The notes beneath the pieces are model-generated. The model ran no database searches. It was not told where the DNA came from and saw only the letters and a list, made by a program, of their open reading frames with translations. This document shows, piece by piece, positions 34,376 through 44,225 of a DNA stretch of 64,000 nucleotides. The DNA comes from an uncultured Spirochaetales bacterium. GTDB lineage: Bacteria; Spirochaetota; Spirochaetia; Sphaerochaetales; Sphaerochaetaceae. A program made the position numbers and the translations under genes. Position 1 is the stretch's first letter. Each line of letters opens with the position of its first letter. The stretch lies in contig CASGDQ010000017.1 of assembly GCA_949300325.1 (NCBI GenBank), positions 1-64,000 on the forward strand, given 5' to 3'.

Positions 34376-35242
34376 TTATGCAATTTTATTCCTTTTATTG
34401 TTGTATAAGAACATCAATACAGCCATAAGACATATTATGAAATAACCCAGAATGCTTAGATGATCAGGAATTTGTCCAAAGATGAATAGGCCAAGCAAAG
34501 CAGAGAATATGATCTGGGAATAATCATATACGGATATCTCTTTACCTGGCGCGTAAGAATATGCGGCTGTAATTGCAAACTGTCCTCCCGCTGCGCTGAG
34601 CCCTGCTAAAACAAGGATTAACAGCTGTCTTATTGTCATTGGATGGTAATCGAATATGTACCATGGCAAACATACCAGGCAGGAAAACAGAGAAAAGAAG
34701 AATACTATGCGTGAGCCTTTTTCGCCTTTCTGGCCAAGCCGTCTTACACAGGTATACGCAGCACCGGCTCCGAGTCCTCCTAAAAAGCCTATGCTTGCTG
34801 CAAAGAGATTCACATTCGCAAACGATGGCTTGATAACAAAAAGGCTTCCAAGGAAAGCTCCTATGACACAAAGGGCTTGAACAATTGAAACTCTTTCTTT
34901 AAGAAAAATGTAACTGAAGATAATTACGAAAAAAGGGCTCATCTTATTGAGCATGGAAGCATCTGAGAGCACTAGATGATCCACTGCGTAAAAATTGCAG
35001 ATTATCCCTATTGTGCCCATAAAGGAGCGCAACAGCAGCAATGGGAAATTACCTTTTTCCCATTTAAAGCCTTCTCCTGATTTAGCCAGTATGACAAACG
35101 CAAATACGGCTGCGACAAGATTTCTGAAAAGACTTTTCTGAATCGATGGCATGTCTCCTGAAAGTCTGACAAAAGCATTCATAAGCGCAAAGCAGAATGC
35201 CGAGATTATGATATAGATAATACCTTTGTATCTTCTTTCCAT
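34376..35242 (-). CDS. EamA/DMT-family transporter
   Basis: 288 residues with about ten hydrophobic helices arranged as two EamA repeats. The first is marked by 'KGIIYIIISAFCFALMNAFV' and 'NKMSPFFVIIFSYIFLKERV', the second by 'YSQIIFSALLGLFIFGQIPD' (the conserved end-of-repeat segment with Glu/Gln-Pro). Members export amino acids, nucleosides or other metabolites. TTGACA occurs about 35 bp before the ATG, but no clear ribosome site is present. It lies between the two inverted barrel paralogues; substrate unknown. Confidence 0.88.
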   Translation of the reverse strand: MERRYKGIIYIIISAFCFALMNAFVRLSGDMPSIQKSLFRNLVAAVFAFVILAKSGEGFKWEKGNFPLLLLRSFMGTIGIICNFYAVDHLVLSDASMLNKMSPFFVIIFSYIFLKERVSIVQALCVIGAFLGSLFVIKPSFANVNLFAASIGFLGGLGAGAAYTCVRRLGQKGEKGSRIVFFFSLFSCLVCLPWYIFDYHPMTIRQLLILVLAGLSAAGGQFAITAAYSYAPGKEISVYDYSQIIFSALLGLFIFGQIPDHLSILGYFIICLMAVLMFLYNNKRNKIA

Positions 35243-35275
35243 ATCTATATTCCGTAACCAAATAAAGAGATTATG

Positions 35276-35304
35276 TCAATAAAAATCCCTCCCAAGCGGG
35301 AGGG
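35276..35304 (-). terminator. Terminator of barrel paralogue 2
   Basis: TCCCTCCC/GGGAGGGA stem with a 4-nt loop; on the minus strand TTTTTATT follows. The sequence before it (GATTCGGAAATG) is shared with the end of paralogue 1. Confidence 0.8.
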
Positions 35305-35329
35305 AATGCATTTCCGAATCAATATCAAG

Positions 35330-36712
35330 TTAGAATGCGATTTTGCAGGATGCAATAATCTTTCCCCATTCTTCCTTGCTGTCTGCACCACGTCTGAGAA
35401 GATCGTTAGCGTCGGACCAAGCGAGCTTGAGTGTTGCACCAGGAATGAGAGCCTTAGTTTCGATAGAAGCGGATGCCTTAAGAATAAGATCATCTTTTTC
35501 GAATTTGGTCTCAGTCTTAATTCCAGCCTTTGCTGTGAATGCATCAACAGCATACTCGGCATCAAGTCCTGCAGAGAACTTTCCAGAATCGAAGACATAG
35601 CCAACAGAAGGAGTAAGCTTGACATCGGCGACCTTGAATTCCACCTTGAGGCTTGTATCCTGAGCATTGACAAGATCCTTACCGGCAACTGTGATCTTCA
35701 CAGGAACCTCGAAGCTGTTGAGATCTGTAACAACCTGTGCAGAAAGGAGATTCTTTACCTTTGCATCATCGGAATAAGATCCATTTGTAACAGTTCCGCT
35801 CTTAGCTGCCTTTGTAGCATAGTATGCATCAAAAGCAAGGAAGTCATAGGTTACATTTGCAGCAACGTCTGCACCGAATTCTTTTGCAAGGAAATCATAA
35901 CCCATATCAGAAGCAACGCTTGTGCTGAGAGCATCAGCCTTGTAAGCAACCTTTACAGATCCGCCAAGAGCATTGACTGCGCTGTCGCCATCATCAATAT
36001 AGTCAGCAACCTGGTTAGCATAGCTGGCACCAGCCTGGATTGTAAGACCGTCAACAAGAGTATACTCAGGAGTCTTTCCATAAAGAGTCAGGGCATATTG
36101 CTTGAAAAGGTTAAGCTTTCCGTCTTCTTTAAGAGCCTTAGCCTTATAGCCTGCACCAATAACATAATCGAACAAGCCAACCTCAACGCCAGGAGCCTTG
36201 TCATAACCTACCTTATAGGTAGCGTTCTTGTCGTAATCAGCTTTTCTGAAGCCATAATCGCTATCAATCTCATCTTCAACTGTCCAAGTATCGATAGCAG
36301 ACTTTGCAAAGTCATTTACGCTAGGCAGACCGAGGAAACTAACATACCAATTGTTTCCTGCAACCTTTGCTTCATCAATCTTTGCATAAAGCCATGCAGC
36401 CATATCTCCGTTTCCAAGCTGAGTGAAAACAGGGAACAAAGGATCTCCGGCTTTAATTCCGTCTTCGTCTGATTTGAGTGTGATGCCAAGAGATGCTTTG
36501 ATCGATGCATATACATCACCTTCTGAAACTGCTTCAGCAGAAGCTGATGTAAGATCAACGTTGAAATTAACATTTGTGCCATTCCCAATGAAACCATACT
36601 CTTGGGTATCAAAGTTTGCACCAGCTCCAATCGTAGCACTTCCGCTGAAAGCTGCGAAGGTTGTGCCAGCAGCGAGAACAGCTACCAACAGGATTGAAAG
36701 AATTTTTCTCAT
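35330..36712 (-). CDS. Outer-membrane beta-barrel protein, paralogue 2
   Basis: 460 residues from the ATG at 36712, which has GGAGG 6 nt upstream and begins the signal peptide 'MRKILSILLVAVLAAG'; the open frame continues 31 codons further but this is leader. The mature protein is strand-rich and ends in 'IIASCKIAF'. The first 20 codons are identical in DNA to those of the gene at 32873, while the mature proteins have diverged strongly, suggesting diversifying change outside the export signal. Likely an abundant porin or surface protein. A strong promoter (TTGACA, 18 bp, TAAAAT) lies at 36812-36783. Confidence 0.75.
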   Translation of the reverse strand: MRKILSILLVAVLAAGTTFAAFSGSATIGAGANFDTQEYGFIGNGTNVNFNVDLTSASAEAVSEGDVYASIKASLGITLKSDEDGIKAGDPLFPVFTQLGNGDMAAWLYAKIDEAKVAGNNWYVSFLGLPSVNDFAKSAIDTWTVEDEIDSDYGFRKADYDKNATYKVGYDKAPGVEVGLFDYVIGAGYKAKALKEDGKLNLFKQYALTLYGKTPEYTLVDGLTIQAGASYANQVADYIDDGDSAVNALGGSVKVAYKADALSTSVASDMGYDFLAKEFGADVAANVTYDFLAFDAYYATKAAKSGTVTNGSYSDDAKVKNLLSAQVVTDLNSFEVPVKITVAGKDLVNAQDTSLKVEFKVADVKLTPSVGYVFDSGKFSAGLDAEYAVDAFTAKAGIKTETKFEKDDLILKASASIETKALIPGATLKLAWSDANDLLRRGADSKEEWGKIIASCKIAF

Positions 36713-36720
36713 ACTTCCTC
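36652..36720 (-). repeat. 69-bp copy B, inverted relative to 32865
   Basis: Identical over 69 bp to 32865-32933 on the opposite strand, covering ribosome site, start codon and signal peptide codons. Confidence 0.85.
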
Positions 36721-36782
36721 CAAATAATTCGGGGACGCACCACAGGGCACGTATAACCCCTTTTTCCGTAATACTGATGATT

Positions 36783-36812
36783 ATTTTAGTCGCCACTTCA
36801 CCCAACTGTCAA
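36783..36812 (-). promoter_or_regulatory. Promoter of barrel paralogue 2
   Basis: Minus strand TTGACA (36812-36807), 18 bp, TAAAAT (36788-36783); RNA would start near 36776, giving a leader of about 65 nt. The AT-rich remainder up to 37008 shows nothing else. Confidence 0.65.
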
Positions 36813-37008
36813 GTTAAAAACACATAAGCTACACATACGAAATTATTTAAAAGTGATATAAGTTTAAATATTCGCTTGAACCCTAATATAACTAATAGTA
36901 TATAATCTTTACCATAAGTATATATTCTTCATATTATCGAACAAAATAATGGATAAAGTGTTCGATAATTACAGATTTAAAAAATTTGTAAAATTTATTT
37001 CAAAATTT

Positions 37009-37044
37009 CAAAAAAAATGGTCATCCGACCCTTCGGACGACCAT
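37009..37044 (-). terminator. Enolase terminator
   Basis: ATGGTC-TCCGA stem of 11 pairs with one mismatch and a 4-nt loop (37017-37044), followed on the minus strand by a run of eight T. It begins 20 bp after the eno stop. Confidence 0.85.
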
Positions 37045-37063
37045 AATCTTGCAAAAAATCAGG

Positions 37064-38371
<1,308 letters not shown>

Positions 38372-38440
38372 CTATATGCAAAAGATAATATCTAATGTTT
38401 TTTTAGTCAAACATTTTGCCGGCTGCCGGATCCGGCCCTT

Positions 38441-39268
38441 TCAGAAGGTCAAAGAGGGAAAATAATTCTTGGACAGCTGCATGTAATGGCGGTAAAGGAC
38501 TCCAAAGCGGTAGCTGTAGTGTTCCTTCCACGGCTTGGCTTTTCCGCAGAAATGGAAAACCGCGGTATGGCTCATGACCCAAGCGGTATCGGCCCTGCCA
38601 AAGCTCCTAAGAAGATAGCTGCTGTAATTCCTGGCATCATAATTCCAGATGAAATCATCTATCTTCCTTATCCTGTCCCAATAAAGGGCATTGAGCACAT
38701 CCTGATCAGGAAGAAGCAGGGAGGAAGAATGCTCCCTCACATAAGAAAAGATCTCCTCTGGATCGATTTCCTTCCTGCATAGCTCAAGATTGATCAATAG
38801 GACTCCGGAATTGAAATAGTCATTCTCGGTCTTAAGCCTTATCCTATTTATATTATTTGCAAGCTCAGTCTTGCCTGTATGCGCCGCGGCGGCAAAAAGG
38901 TAATTGCTTATGTCCAGATTCCAAAGCCTTTCAAGGCTGTTTGCAACAAGCACATCGGGATCAAGATACAAAATCTTTTTCAGTTCTTTGGGAAGGAGCT
39001 TGGAGGCAAGAAGGCGGTAATACATCTCCTGGGGATACTGCTTCATTACCGGAGCGCTGCTGAAAAGCTTCTCATCTATGAGCACGGGATAAAGGAGATA
39101 GCCGAGCCTCTCCAGGGAAGAAGAAAGCAAGGCCAGCTTTTTTTCCGGTATGCCCCTATGGATCAGATATATGCTGCATCCGCATCCGGGATTGTTAAGA
39201 TAAACGGATGTAAGCATCACGCAAAGCTGCCTCATATAGTTTTCATCCAAGCTTACCAAGATATCCAT
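38441..39268 (-). CDS. GT8-family glycosyltransferase
   Basis: 275 residues from the ATG at 39268 ('MDILVSLDENYMRQL'), preceded by a GAGAGGGA site. It has the GT8 core: nucleotide-binding start 'ILVSLDENY', 'SVYLNNPG', the metal-binding Asp-x-Asp as 'ILYLDPDVLVANSLERLW', 'YFNSGVLLINLELCR' (conserved Asn-Ser-Gly), 'LPDQDVLNALYW' and 'AVFHFCGKAKPWKEHY' (His-Phe-x-Gly near the end). Such enzymes add galactose or glucose from UDP-sugar to lipid or polysaccharide acceptors. Upstream frame extension overlaps the neighbouring permease and is not coding. Confidence 0.88.
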   Translation of the reverse strand: MDILVSLDENYMRQLCVMLTSVYLNNPGCGCSIYLIHRGIPEKKLALLSSSLERLGYLLYPVLIDEKLFSSAPVMKQYPQEMYYRLLASKLLPKELKKILYLDPDVLVANSLERLWNLDISNYLFAAAAHTGKTELANNINRIRLKTENDYFNSGVLLINLELCRKEIDPEEIFSYVREHSSSLLLPDQDVLNALYWDRIRKIDDFIWNYDARNYSSYLLRSFGRADTAWVMSHTAVFHFCGKAKPWKEHYSYRFGVLYRHYMQLSKNYFPSLTF

Positions 39269-39319
39269 GCAATCCCTCTCTCTATATAAAATACAATACT
39301 GGATAATCTCTAGTCCATA

Positions 39320-39345
39320 AAAAAACGCCCAAGAGACCTTGGGCG
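39320..39345 (-). terminator. Terminator of purine permease gene
   Basis: CGCCCAAG/CTTGGGCG perfect 8-bp stem with a 4-nt loop, followed on the minus strand by TTTTTTT. Confidence 0.85.
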
Positions 39346-39365
39346 CATCTGATCTTTTCCTATCA

Positions 39366-40670
39366 TCAGCCGATGATGAGCTTGATGAGGAATACGACAG
39401 CGACGATGATCGTCGGAATCGGCAGCGATTTGATCTCCTTCTTGAAGATCTTGAGAAGCACATAGGAAAGCATTCCGAACATGATGCCTTCGCTGATCGA
39501 GTATGCACAGATCATGAAGAGTATGGTGAGGAATGCTGGTATTCCTTCTGTCGGATCGTTGAAATCTATCTCCTTGACAGGTGTCATCATGAAGAATCCT
39601 ACAAGGATAAGAGCCGGAGCTGTAGCCGCGCTTGGGATAGCGAGGAACAGCGGAGAGAGGAAGAGAGCGATTATGAAGAGAACTGCTACAACGAGTGCTG
39701 TAAGACCGGTTCTTCCGCCTTCCATAACGCCAGCTGAGGATTCTACGAATGTCGTTACCGTGCTTGTTCCGAGGATTGCGCCGACCGTGGTTCCGACAGC
39801 ATCGGCAAAGAGAGCTTCCTTACAATTGGGAACAGATCCGTCCTCCTGGATCATATTCGCCTTTGTCGCACATCCGATAAGCGTTCCTACAGTATCGAAC
39901 ATATCGACAAAGAGGAAAGTGAACATGACAACCAAGAAGTCGATGCTGAATACCTGCGAGAAATCGAACTGAGCAAATGTCGGAGCGAGAGACGGCGGCA
40001 GGTATGAGCCTGACGGAGCTGCGGTTACTCCCATCGGGATTCCGATGATGGCAGTTATTGCGATGCCGATGAGCAATGCCCCCTTCACCTTGTAGACAAG
40101 GAGAATTCCCGTAATCAGAAGACCGATTATCGCCAGAAGCGCAGAAACGGAATTCGGATCGGAGAAGTTCATGAAGTCGTTGATGACGACGAGAGTCGAT
40201 GCATCTGCGACGATGATCTTCGCGTTCTGCAGGCCAATGAAGGCGATGAACAATCCGATACCGACGCTTATGGCGTTCTTGATATTCTTCGGGATACAAT
40301 TGACGATGGCCTCGCGGACATTGAAAATCGTGAGGATGATGAAGATCAATCCTTCCACAAGGACCGCTGTGAGTGCGAACTGCCATGAATATCCCATCGA
40401 ACCGCAAACGGTGAATGCCAAGAAGGCGTTCAGTCCCATTCCCGGGGCGAGAGCAAACGGCAGGTTGGCCAAGAAGGCCATTACAAGGGTGGCCACAGCA
40501 CTTGAAAGCGCCGTTGCGGTGAACACTGCACCTGCATCCATACCTGAGGCGGAAAGTATACTCGGGTTGACTGCAAGGATGTAGGCCATAGCCAGGAACG
40601 TCGTTACGCCGGCGACTATCTCGGTCCGGACGGTCGTTCCGTGATCCTTAAGCTTGAATAACTTTTCCAT
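39366..40670 (-). CDS. NCS2-family purine permease (AzgA/PbuG type)
   Basis: 434 residues with about 13 hydrophobic segments. Key parts are 'EIVAGVTTFLAMAYILAVNP' near the N-terminus, 'ALAPGMGLNAFLAFTV' (helix 3, purine contact), 'VGIGLFIAFIGLQNAKII', 'FLFVDMFDTVGTLIGCA' (helix 8 with Asp) and 'GTSTVTTFVESSAGVMEGGR' (helix 10 with Glu). AzgA-like carriers import adenine, guanine or hypoxanthine with protons. It is divergent from adenine deaminase, so the pair forms an uptake-and-deamination unit. AAGGAG lies 8 nt before the ATG. Confidence 0.92.
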   Translation of the reverse strand: MEKLFKLKDHGTTVRTEIVAGVTTFLAMAYILAVNPSILSASGMDAGAVFTATALSSAVATLVMAFLANLPFALAPGMGLNAFLAFTVCGSMGYSWQFALTAVLVEGLIFIILTIFNVREAIVNCIPKNIKNAISVGIGLFIAFIGLQNAKIIVADASTLVVINDFMNFSDPNSVSALLAIIGLLITGILLVYKVKGALLIGIAITAIIGIPMGVTAAPSGSYLPPSLAPTFAQFDFSQVFSIDFLVVMFTFLFVDMFDTVGTLIGCATKANMIQEDGSVPNCKEALFADAVGTTVGAILGTSTVTTFVESSAGVMEGGRTGLTALVVAVLFIIALFLSPLFLAIPSAATAPALILVGFFMMTPVKEIDFNDPTEGIPAFLTILFMICAYSISEGIMFGMLSYVLLKIFKKEIKSLPIPTIIVAVVFLIKLIIG

Positions 40671-40702
40671 CTATCGACTCCTTTTGTTTGTTTTATGATT
40701 TA

Positions 40703-40732
40703 ATTCTAACCCATGAGTCCCAAAATACGCAA
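40703..40732 (-). promoter_or_regulatory. Promoter of purine permease gene
   Basis: Minus strand TTGCGT (40732-40727), 18 bp, TAGAAT (40708-40703). The -35 part shares TTGCGWAT with the divergent ade promoter. Confidence 0.5.
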
Positions 40733-40818
40733 ATAATTTCAATTTACAGACCAAATAAATATTGAAAACTATAATAAAACCACTTTTTAGCCCCTATTTT
40801 TAAACCAAAAACTATATT

Positions 40819-40846
40819 TTGCGAATAAGCAAATCGGCTTTATACT
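40819..40846 (+). promoter_or_regulatory. Promoter of ade
   Basis: TTGCGA (40819-40824), 16 bp, TATACT (40841-40846), followed by AAGGAGG and the ATG at 40864. Confidence 0.5.
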
Positions 40847-40863
40847 ATTATAAGGAGGCACAA

Positions 40864-42600
40864 ATGACCAAAGAAAAAGCCATAAGACTTCTTGATGCCG
40901 CAACGGGGCGCAAGGCCTGCGATCTCGTCATCAGAAATGCAAAAGTGGTCAATGTATATACCCATGAGATACAAGAGGGAGACCTTTTCGTAGACAACGG
41001 GCTGATTGTAGGCATCGGAGGAAATCGGAAGGCAAAAAAAGAAATCGATGCAAAAGGAGCATACCTGGTACCTGGATTCATAGACGGGCATTGCCATATC
41101 GAATCATCCCATCTGACCCCGACCGCCTTTTCCGATATCGTAGTGCCATACGGCACCACCAGCGTCATCGCCGATCCGCATGAAATCTGCAACGTATGTG
41201 GCAACGATGCAATGGCGTATATGCTTAAAAGCGCCAAAAACGCCACGCTATCTATTTATTACATGTACCCGTCCTGCGTTCCTGCAACCCCGTTTGAGCA
41301 TGCAGGATGCATACTTGGAGCAAAAGAAGCAGAGGAATTCATAGACGACGACTCCGTTTTAGGACTCGGGGAAATGATGAACTACCCCGGCGTGGTAAAT
41401 GCCGATGAAATGGTATTGGATAAGCTTGCAGTTGCTTATGAGAAGAAAAAGAACATCGACGGACACGCACCGAATGTCAGCTCCAGCGACCTCGACGGAT
41501 ATATCGGAGTCGGAATAACCACAGACCACGAATGCGCCACCGCAGAGGAGCTGAAAGAACGCATAGCCAGAGGTATGTATGTGATGCTCCGTCAGGGAAC
41601 TGCATGCAAGAACGTGCTTGATCTGGTTAAGGGAATAGATGACAAGAATTACAGATGGGCGCTTTTCTGCACCGACGACAGGCAGCCCGAAACGATCGTC
41701 AAGCACGGCCATCTGAACCATGGCGTCAACCTTGCAATAGATGCAGGGCTGGATCCCGTTACTGCAATCTGCATGGCGACGATAAACGCCGCCGAATGCT
41801 ACGGCCTGAAGGACAGGGGCGCGATAGCCCCAGGAAAGAGAGCCGATTTCTTCCTTACAGAAAAACTTACCGATATAAGCGCAAAGCAGGTCTTTATAGA
41901 CGGCATGCTCGTCGCGGAAAATGGAAGCATCCTGAAGCCATCTGTACCTGTGAAGGCTGAAGGAATCGAAGGAAGGATGAATGTGAAGGACTTCTCAGCA
42001 GAAAAGCTCAAGCTGAAGCTCAATAGCAACCATGTCCGGATCATCGACATCATCCCAGGGCAGGTTGTAACAAAAGCGGGAGAAGCATATGTTAAAAGAG
42101 ACGAGAACGGCTATTGGGTGCACGAGAGCAGCAAAGACATCCTCAAGCTGGCTGTGGTCGAAAGGCATAACGGACTCGGAAACGTTGCTGTTGCACTGAT
42201 ACGCGGATATGGCATGAAGCATGGGGCGGTGGCAACATCGATCGCGCACGATTCGCATAACATAATAGTGATCGGAGATAACGATGAAGACATGGCCTCT
42301 GCCGTTAGAAACCTCATCAGCCTCGGCGGCGGAATAACGATGGTCAAGGATGGAAAAGTCCTTGACAACCATCGCCTGGAAGTCGGAGGGCTGATGACCG
42401 GTGATAGTGCATTGGAAGTATCCAAGACGCTTGAAAGGATGCATGAGACCGCTTATAAGGAGCTGGGAGTATCAAAGGATGTGGATCCGTTCATGACGCT
42501 CTGCTTCATGGCGCTTCCAGTCATACCTGAATACAAGCTTACAGACATAGGACTGTTCGATGTAGTGAAATTCGACTTTGTCGATATCAATCTTGACTGA
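40864..42600 (+). CDS. ade: Adenine deaminase
   Basis: 578 residues from the ATG at 40864 (AAGGAGG 6 nt upstream). It is an amidohydrolase with 'LVPGFIDGHCHIESSHLTP' (His-x-His metal site), 'GTTSVIADPHEICNVCG', 'GLGEMMNYPGVVNAD' (Glu ligand), 'IDGHAPNVS' (His) and 'FCTDDRQPETIVKHGHLN' (Asp). The C-terminal domain is the Ade-specific beta-rich part ('VALIRGYGMKHGAVATSIAH', 'GGGITMVKDGKVL'). It converts adenine to hypoxanthine plus ammonia and works with the divergent purine permease. The 3' end overlaps recX by 14 bp in convergent orientation. Confidence 0.96.
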   Translation: MTKEKAIRLLDAATGRKACDLVIRNAKVVNVYTHEIQEGDLFVDNGLIVGIGGNRKAKKEIDAKGAYLVPGFIDGHCHIESSHLTPTAFSDIVVPYGTTSVIADPHEICNVCGNDAMAYMLKSAKNATLSIYYMYPSCVPATPFEHAGCILGAKEAEEFIDDDSVLGLGEMMNYPGVVNADEMVLDKLAVAYEKKKNIDGHAPNVSSSDLDGYIGVGITTDHECATAEELKERIARGMYVMLRQGTACKNVLDLVKGIDDKNYRWALFCTDDRQPETIVKHGHLNHGVNLAIDAGLDPVTAICMATINAAECYGLKDRGAIAPGKRADFFLTEKLTDISAKQVFIDGMLVAENGSILKPSVPVKAEGIEGRMNVKDFSAEKLKLKLNSNHVRIIDIIPGQVVTKAGEAYVKRDENGYWVHESSKDILKLAVVERHNGLGNVAVALIRGYGMKHGAVATSIAHDSHNIIVIGDNDEDMASAVRNLISLGGGITMVKDGKVLDNHRLEVGGLMTGDSALEVSKTLERMHETAYKELGVSKDVDPFMTLCFMALPVIPEYKLTDIGLFDVVKFDFVDINLD

Positions 42601-43039
42601 TATCATCCCCGTCAATAAGACTTTCGATCATTGAAGCCTTGAAACCCTTTTGGATGAAAGCCGAAAGGGTTTTTTCTTTTCCCCTAATACGCAAGCTCTT
42701 TTCCACAGCCGGCTTGAGGTAAGGGACATACTCCCCGCTATTGAAAACCTCGTCGAGGATCTCCTGGTAGGCATCCTTCCTGCAGCCTTTCTGTTCAAGC
42801 CTCATTGCAAGCAGGAACCGGCCCTCGGGATTCTTCTTGAGCCGGGACCTGATGAAAACCTCCGCAAAGCGCCTGTCATCCAGGCTTCCTTCCTTCTCAA
42901 GACGGTCAAGTGCAGCCTGCACGGCAAGTCCGGCATATCCCTTGTCATTCAGTTTCCTTTCAAGCTCAGATCTTGTATGCTCTCTGAGCACAAGAAGCTT
43001 CAGCGCCTTGTCATAGGCATCATCGACAGGATTTTTCAT
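42587..43039 (-). CDS. recX: RecX-family RecA modulator
   Basis: 150 residues, within the usual 150-270. It contains three helical repeats: 'ALKLLVLREHTRSELERKL' (the 'L..R.rS..El..kL' signature), 'LDRLEKEGSLDDRRFAEVFI' and 'RFLLAMRLEQKGCRKDAY'. RecX binds inside the RecA filament groove and limits recombination. The ATG at 43039 lies 6 nt after a TATCAT box; the open frame upstream runs through the rpsI terminator and is rejected. No recA is adjacent. Confidence 0.88.
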   Translation of the reverse strand: MKNPVDDAYDKALKLLVLREHTRSELERKLNDKGYAGLAVQAALDRLEKEGSLDDRRFAEVFIRSRLKKNPEGRFLLAMRLEQKGCRKDAYQEILDEVFNSGEYVPYLKPAVEKSLRIRGKEKTLSAFIQKGFKASMIESLIDGDDISQD

Positions 43040-43045
43040 ACGCAC

Positions 43046-43075
43046 ATGATAAGGCTGCTGACACAAGAAGAGCAA
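43046..43075 (-). promoter_or_regulatory. recX promoter (leaderless)
   Basis: Minus strand TTGCTC (43075-43070), 18 bp, TATCAT (43051-43046), then 6 nt and the ATG at 43039. Just upstream is the terminator of rpsI, so an independent promoter is needed here. Confidence 0.55.
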
Positions 43076-43079
43076 GCCC

Positions 43080-43108
43080 GAAAAAAAAGCCCTGCCAACC
43101 GGCAAGGC
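43080..43108 (-). terminator. Terminator of rplM-rpsI operon
   Basis: GCCTTGCC/GGCAGGGC 8-bp stem (one T-G pair) with GGTT loop and eight T on the minus strand, about 20 bp after rpsI. Confidence 0.85.
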
Positions 43109-43128
43109 CTTTGATAGTCCATAAACGA

Positions 43129-43542
43129 TTATCTCTTTGAGAACTGGAAGCGCCTTCTTGCTCCGCGCTGACCATACTTCTTCCTTTCCACCATTCTCGG
43201 GTCTCTGGTCATGAGGCCTGCAGTGTGGAGGGCTGACTTATAGTCTTCGTTCTCATCAACGAGAGCTCTTGCAACACCATGCCTGCAAGCTTCAGCCTGC
43301 CCCTTGATGCCGCCGCCGTATACATTGATGACGAGATCGTATTTTCCTTCCGTTCCTGTTACAACAAAAGGCTCGGAAACAAGCTTTGCATTCAGTGCAT
43401 CAACAAAGTATTCCTCTACAGGCCTTCCATTGATGGTGATCTTGCCATTACCTTCTCTGAGGTAAACCCTAGCGACCGCAGTCTTACGGCGGCCAACTCC
43501 GCTTCCGAGGTTGACAACCTTATTCTCTACTTTCTTTGCCAT
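43129..43542 (-). CDS. rpsI: Ribosomal protein S9
   Basis: 137 residues from the ATG at 43542. GGAGG lies 9 nt before this ATG and only 3 nt before the one at 43548, so the shorter form is chosen. It shows 'GVGRRKTAVARVYLREGNGK', 'INGRPVEEYF', 'VYGGGIKGQAEACRHGVARA' and the basic tail 'YGQRGARRRFQFSKR', whose last Arg reaches the P-site tRNA in ribosomes. Cotranscribed with rplM, as in most bacteria (14 bp gap). Confidence 0.98.
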   Translation of the reverse strand: MAKKVENKVVNLGSGVGRRKTAVARVYLREGNGKITINGRPVEEYFVDALNAKLVSEPFVVTGTEGKYDLVINVYGGGIKGQAEACRHGVARALVDENEDYKSALHTAGLMTRDPRMVERKKYGQRGARRRFQFSKR

Positions 43543-43556
43543 ATCCATCTACCTCC

Positions 43557-43985
43557 TCAAAGTTCCACCACTTCCGGCTTCTGGGCAAGATGCGGATGCT
43601 CTGCACCTGCATACACCTTCACGTTTGTGAAGAGCTTTCTTCCGAGCTTTCCATGAGGAAGCATTCCCTTGATTGCATGCTCCATCGGATAGGTGGGCTT
43701 TCTCTTGAGAAGATCGCCGTAGCTCTCCTCCTTGAGCCCGCCTGGATACATGGAATAATTGTAGTACTTCTTATCTTCCATCTTGTTTCCGGTGACGGTT
43801 GCCTTTGCGGCGTTGATGATGATGACATAATCGCCGAGATCCTGGTGAGGAACATATTCGGCCTTGTTCTTGCCTCTTAAAATCCTTGCTGCGGCCACTG
43901 CGACCCTACCAAGGTTCTTTCCCTCCGCGTCGATGAGATACCATTTCTTCTCAACTGTAGCGGGCTTGATAAAAATAGTCTTCAT
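43557..43985 (-). CDS. rplM: Ribosomal protein L13
   Basis: 142 residues from the ATG at 43985. Hallmarks are 'KKWYLIDAEGKNLGRVAVAA', 'DLGDYVIIINAAKATVTGNK', 'YYNYSMYPGGLKE' and 'AIKGMLPHGKLGRKLFTNV'. It is an early-assembly protein of the large subunit. The operon starts at a strong promoter 234 nt upstream, leaving a long leader that may mediate autoregulation. Confidence 0.98.
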   Translation of the reverse strand: MKTIFIKPATVEKKWYLIDAEGKNLGRVAVAAARILRGKNKAEYVPHQDLGDYVIIINAAKATVTGNKMEDKKYYNYSMYPGGLKEESYGDLLKRKPTYPMEHAIKGMLPHGKLGRKLFTNVKVYAGAEHPHLAQKPEVVEL

Positions 43986-44219
43986 AATTAACCCTTTAGC
44001 ATTTTTTTCCGCACCTGCAAGGTTCACCGGCTTAAAAGACCACGCCGTGGTTTCCATCTTCCGGGGAAAGGGGGAAGAAAAGAAAGCCTTTGTCCGCGGC
44101 AAGCATCTCTAAGACATCCTGCAAGAGGAGGAGGACAAAATGAAAAAGGATTGTGGAGGTCCTTTTTACGATCATGCCTTTCCGCCTTTTTTGCGTACGG
44201 CCGGCACAAAACCAGCCAA
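43986..44219 (-). promoter_or_regulatory. Long 5' leader of rplM-rpsI mRNA
   Basis: About 234 nt between the predicted start of transcription and rplM. It contains an AT-rich hairpin, AAAAAGGA/TCCTTTTT with a 9-nt loop (44144-44168), which resembles an attenuator, and a possible 22-codon reading frame starting near 44175 with a GGAAAGG sequence before it. Ribosomal protein operons commonly use such leaders for feedback control; the exact fold here was not worked out. Confidence 0.4.
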
Positions 44220-44225
44220 GTTGGC

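Noticed and set aside
34376-35300. Leaderless promoter for the DMT transporter
   Set aside because: TTGACA is present, but no acceptable -10 hexamer lies 6-8 nt before the ATG, so the gene was left out of the leaderless list.
35273-36472. 399-codon open frame antisense to barrel paralogue 2
   Set aside because: The opposite strand has a signal peptide, GGAGG site, promoter and terminator; the antisense protein is Cys/Ile/Ser-rich without motifs.
39269-39508. 80-codon N-terminal extension of the GT8 gene
   Set aside because: Ser/Arg-rich, overlaps the purine permease and its terminator; the ATG at 39268 has a ribosome site and starts the family core.
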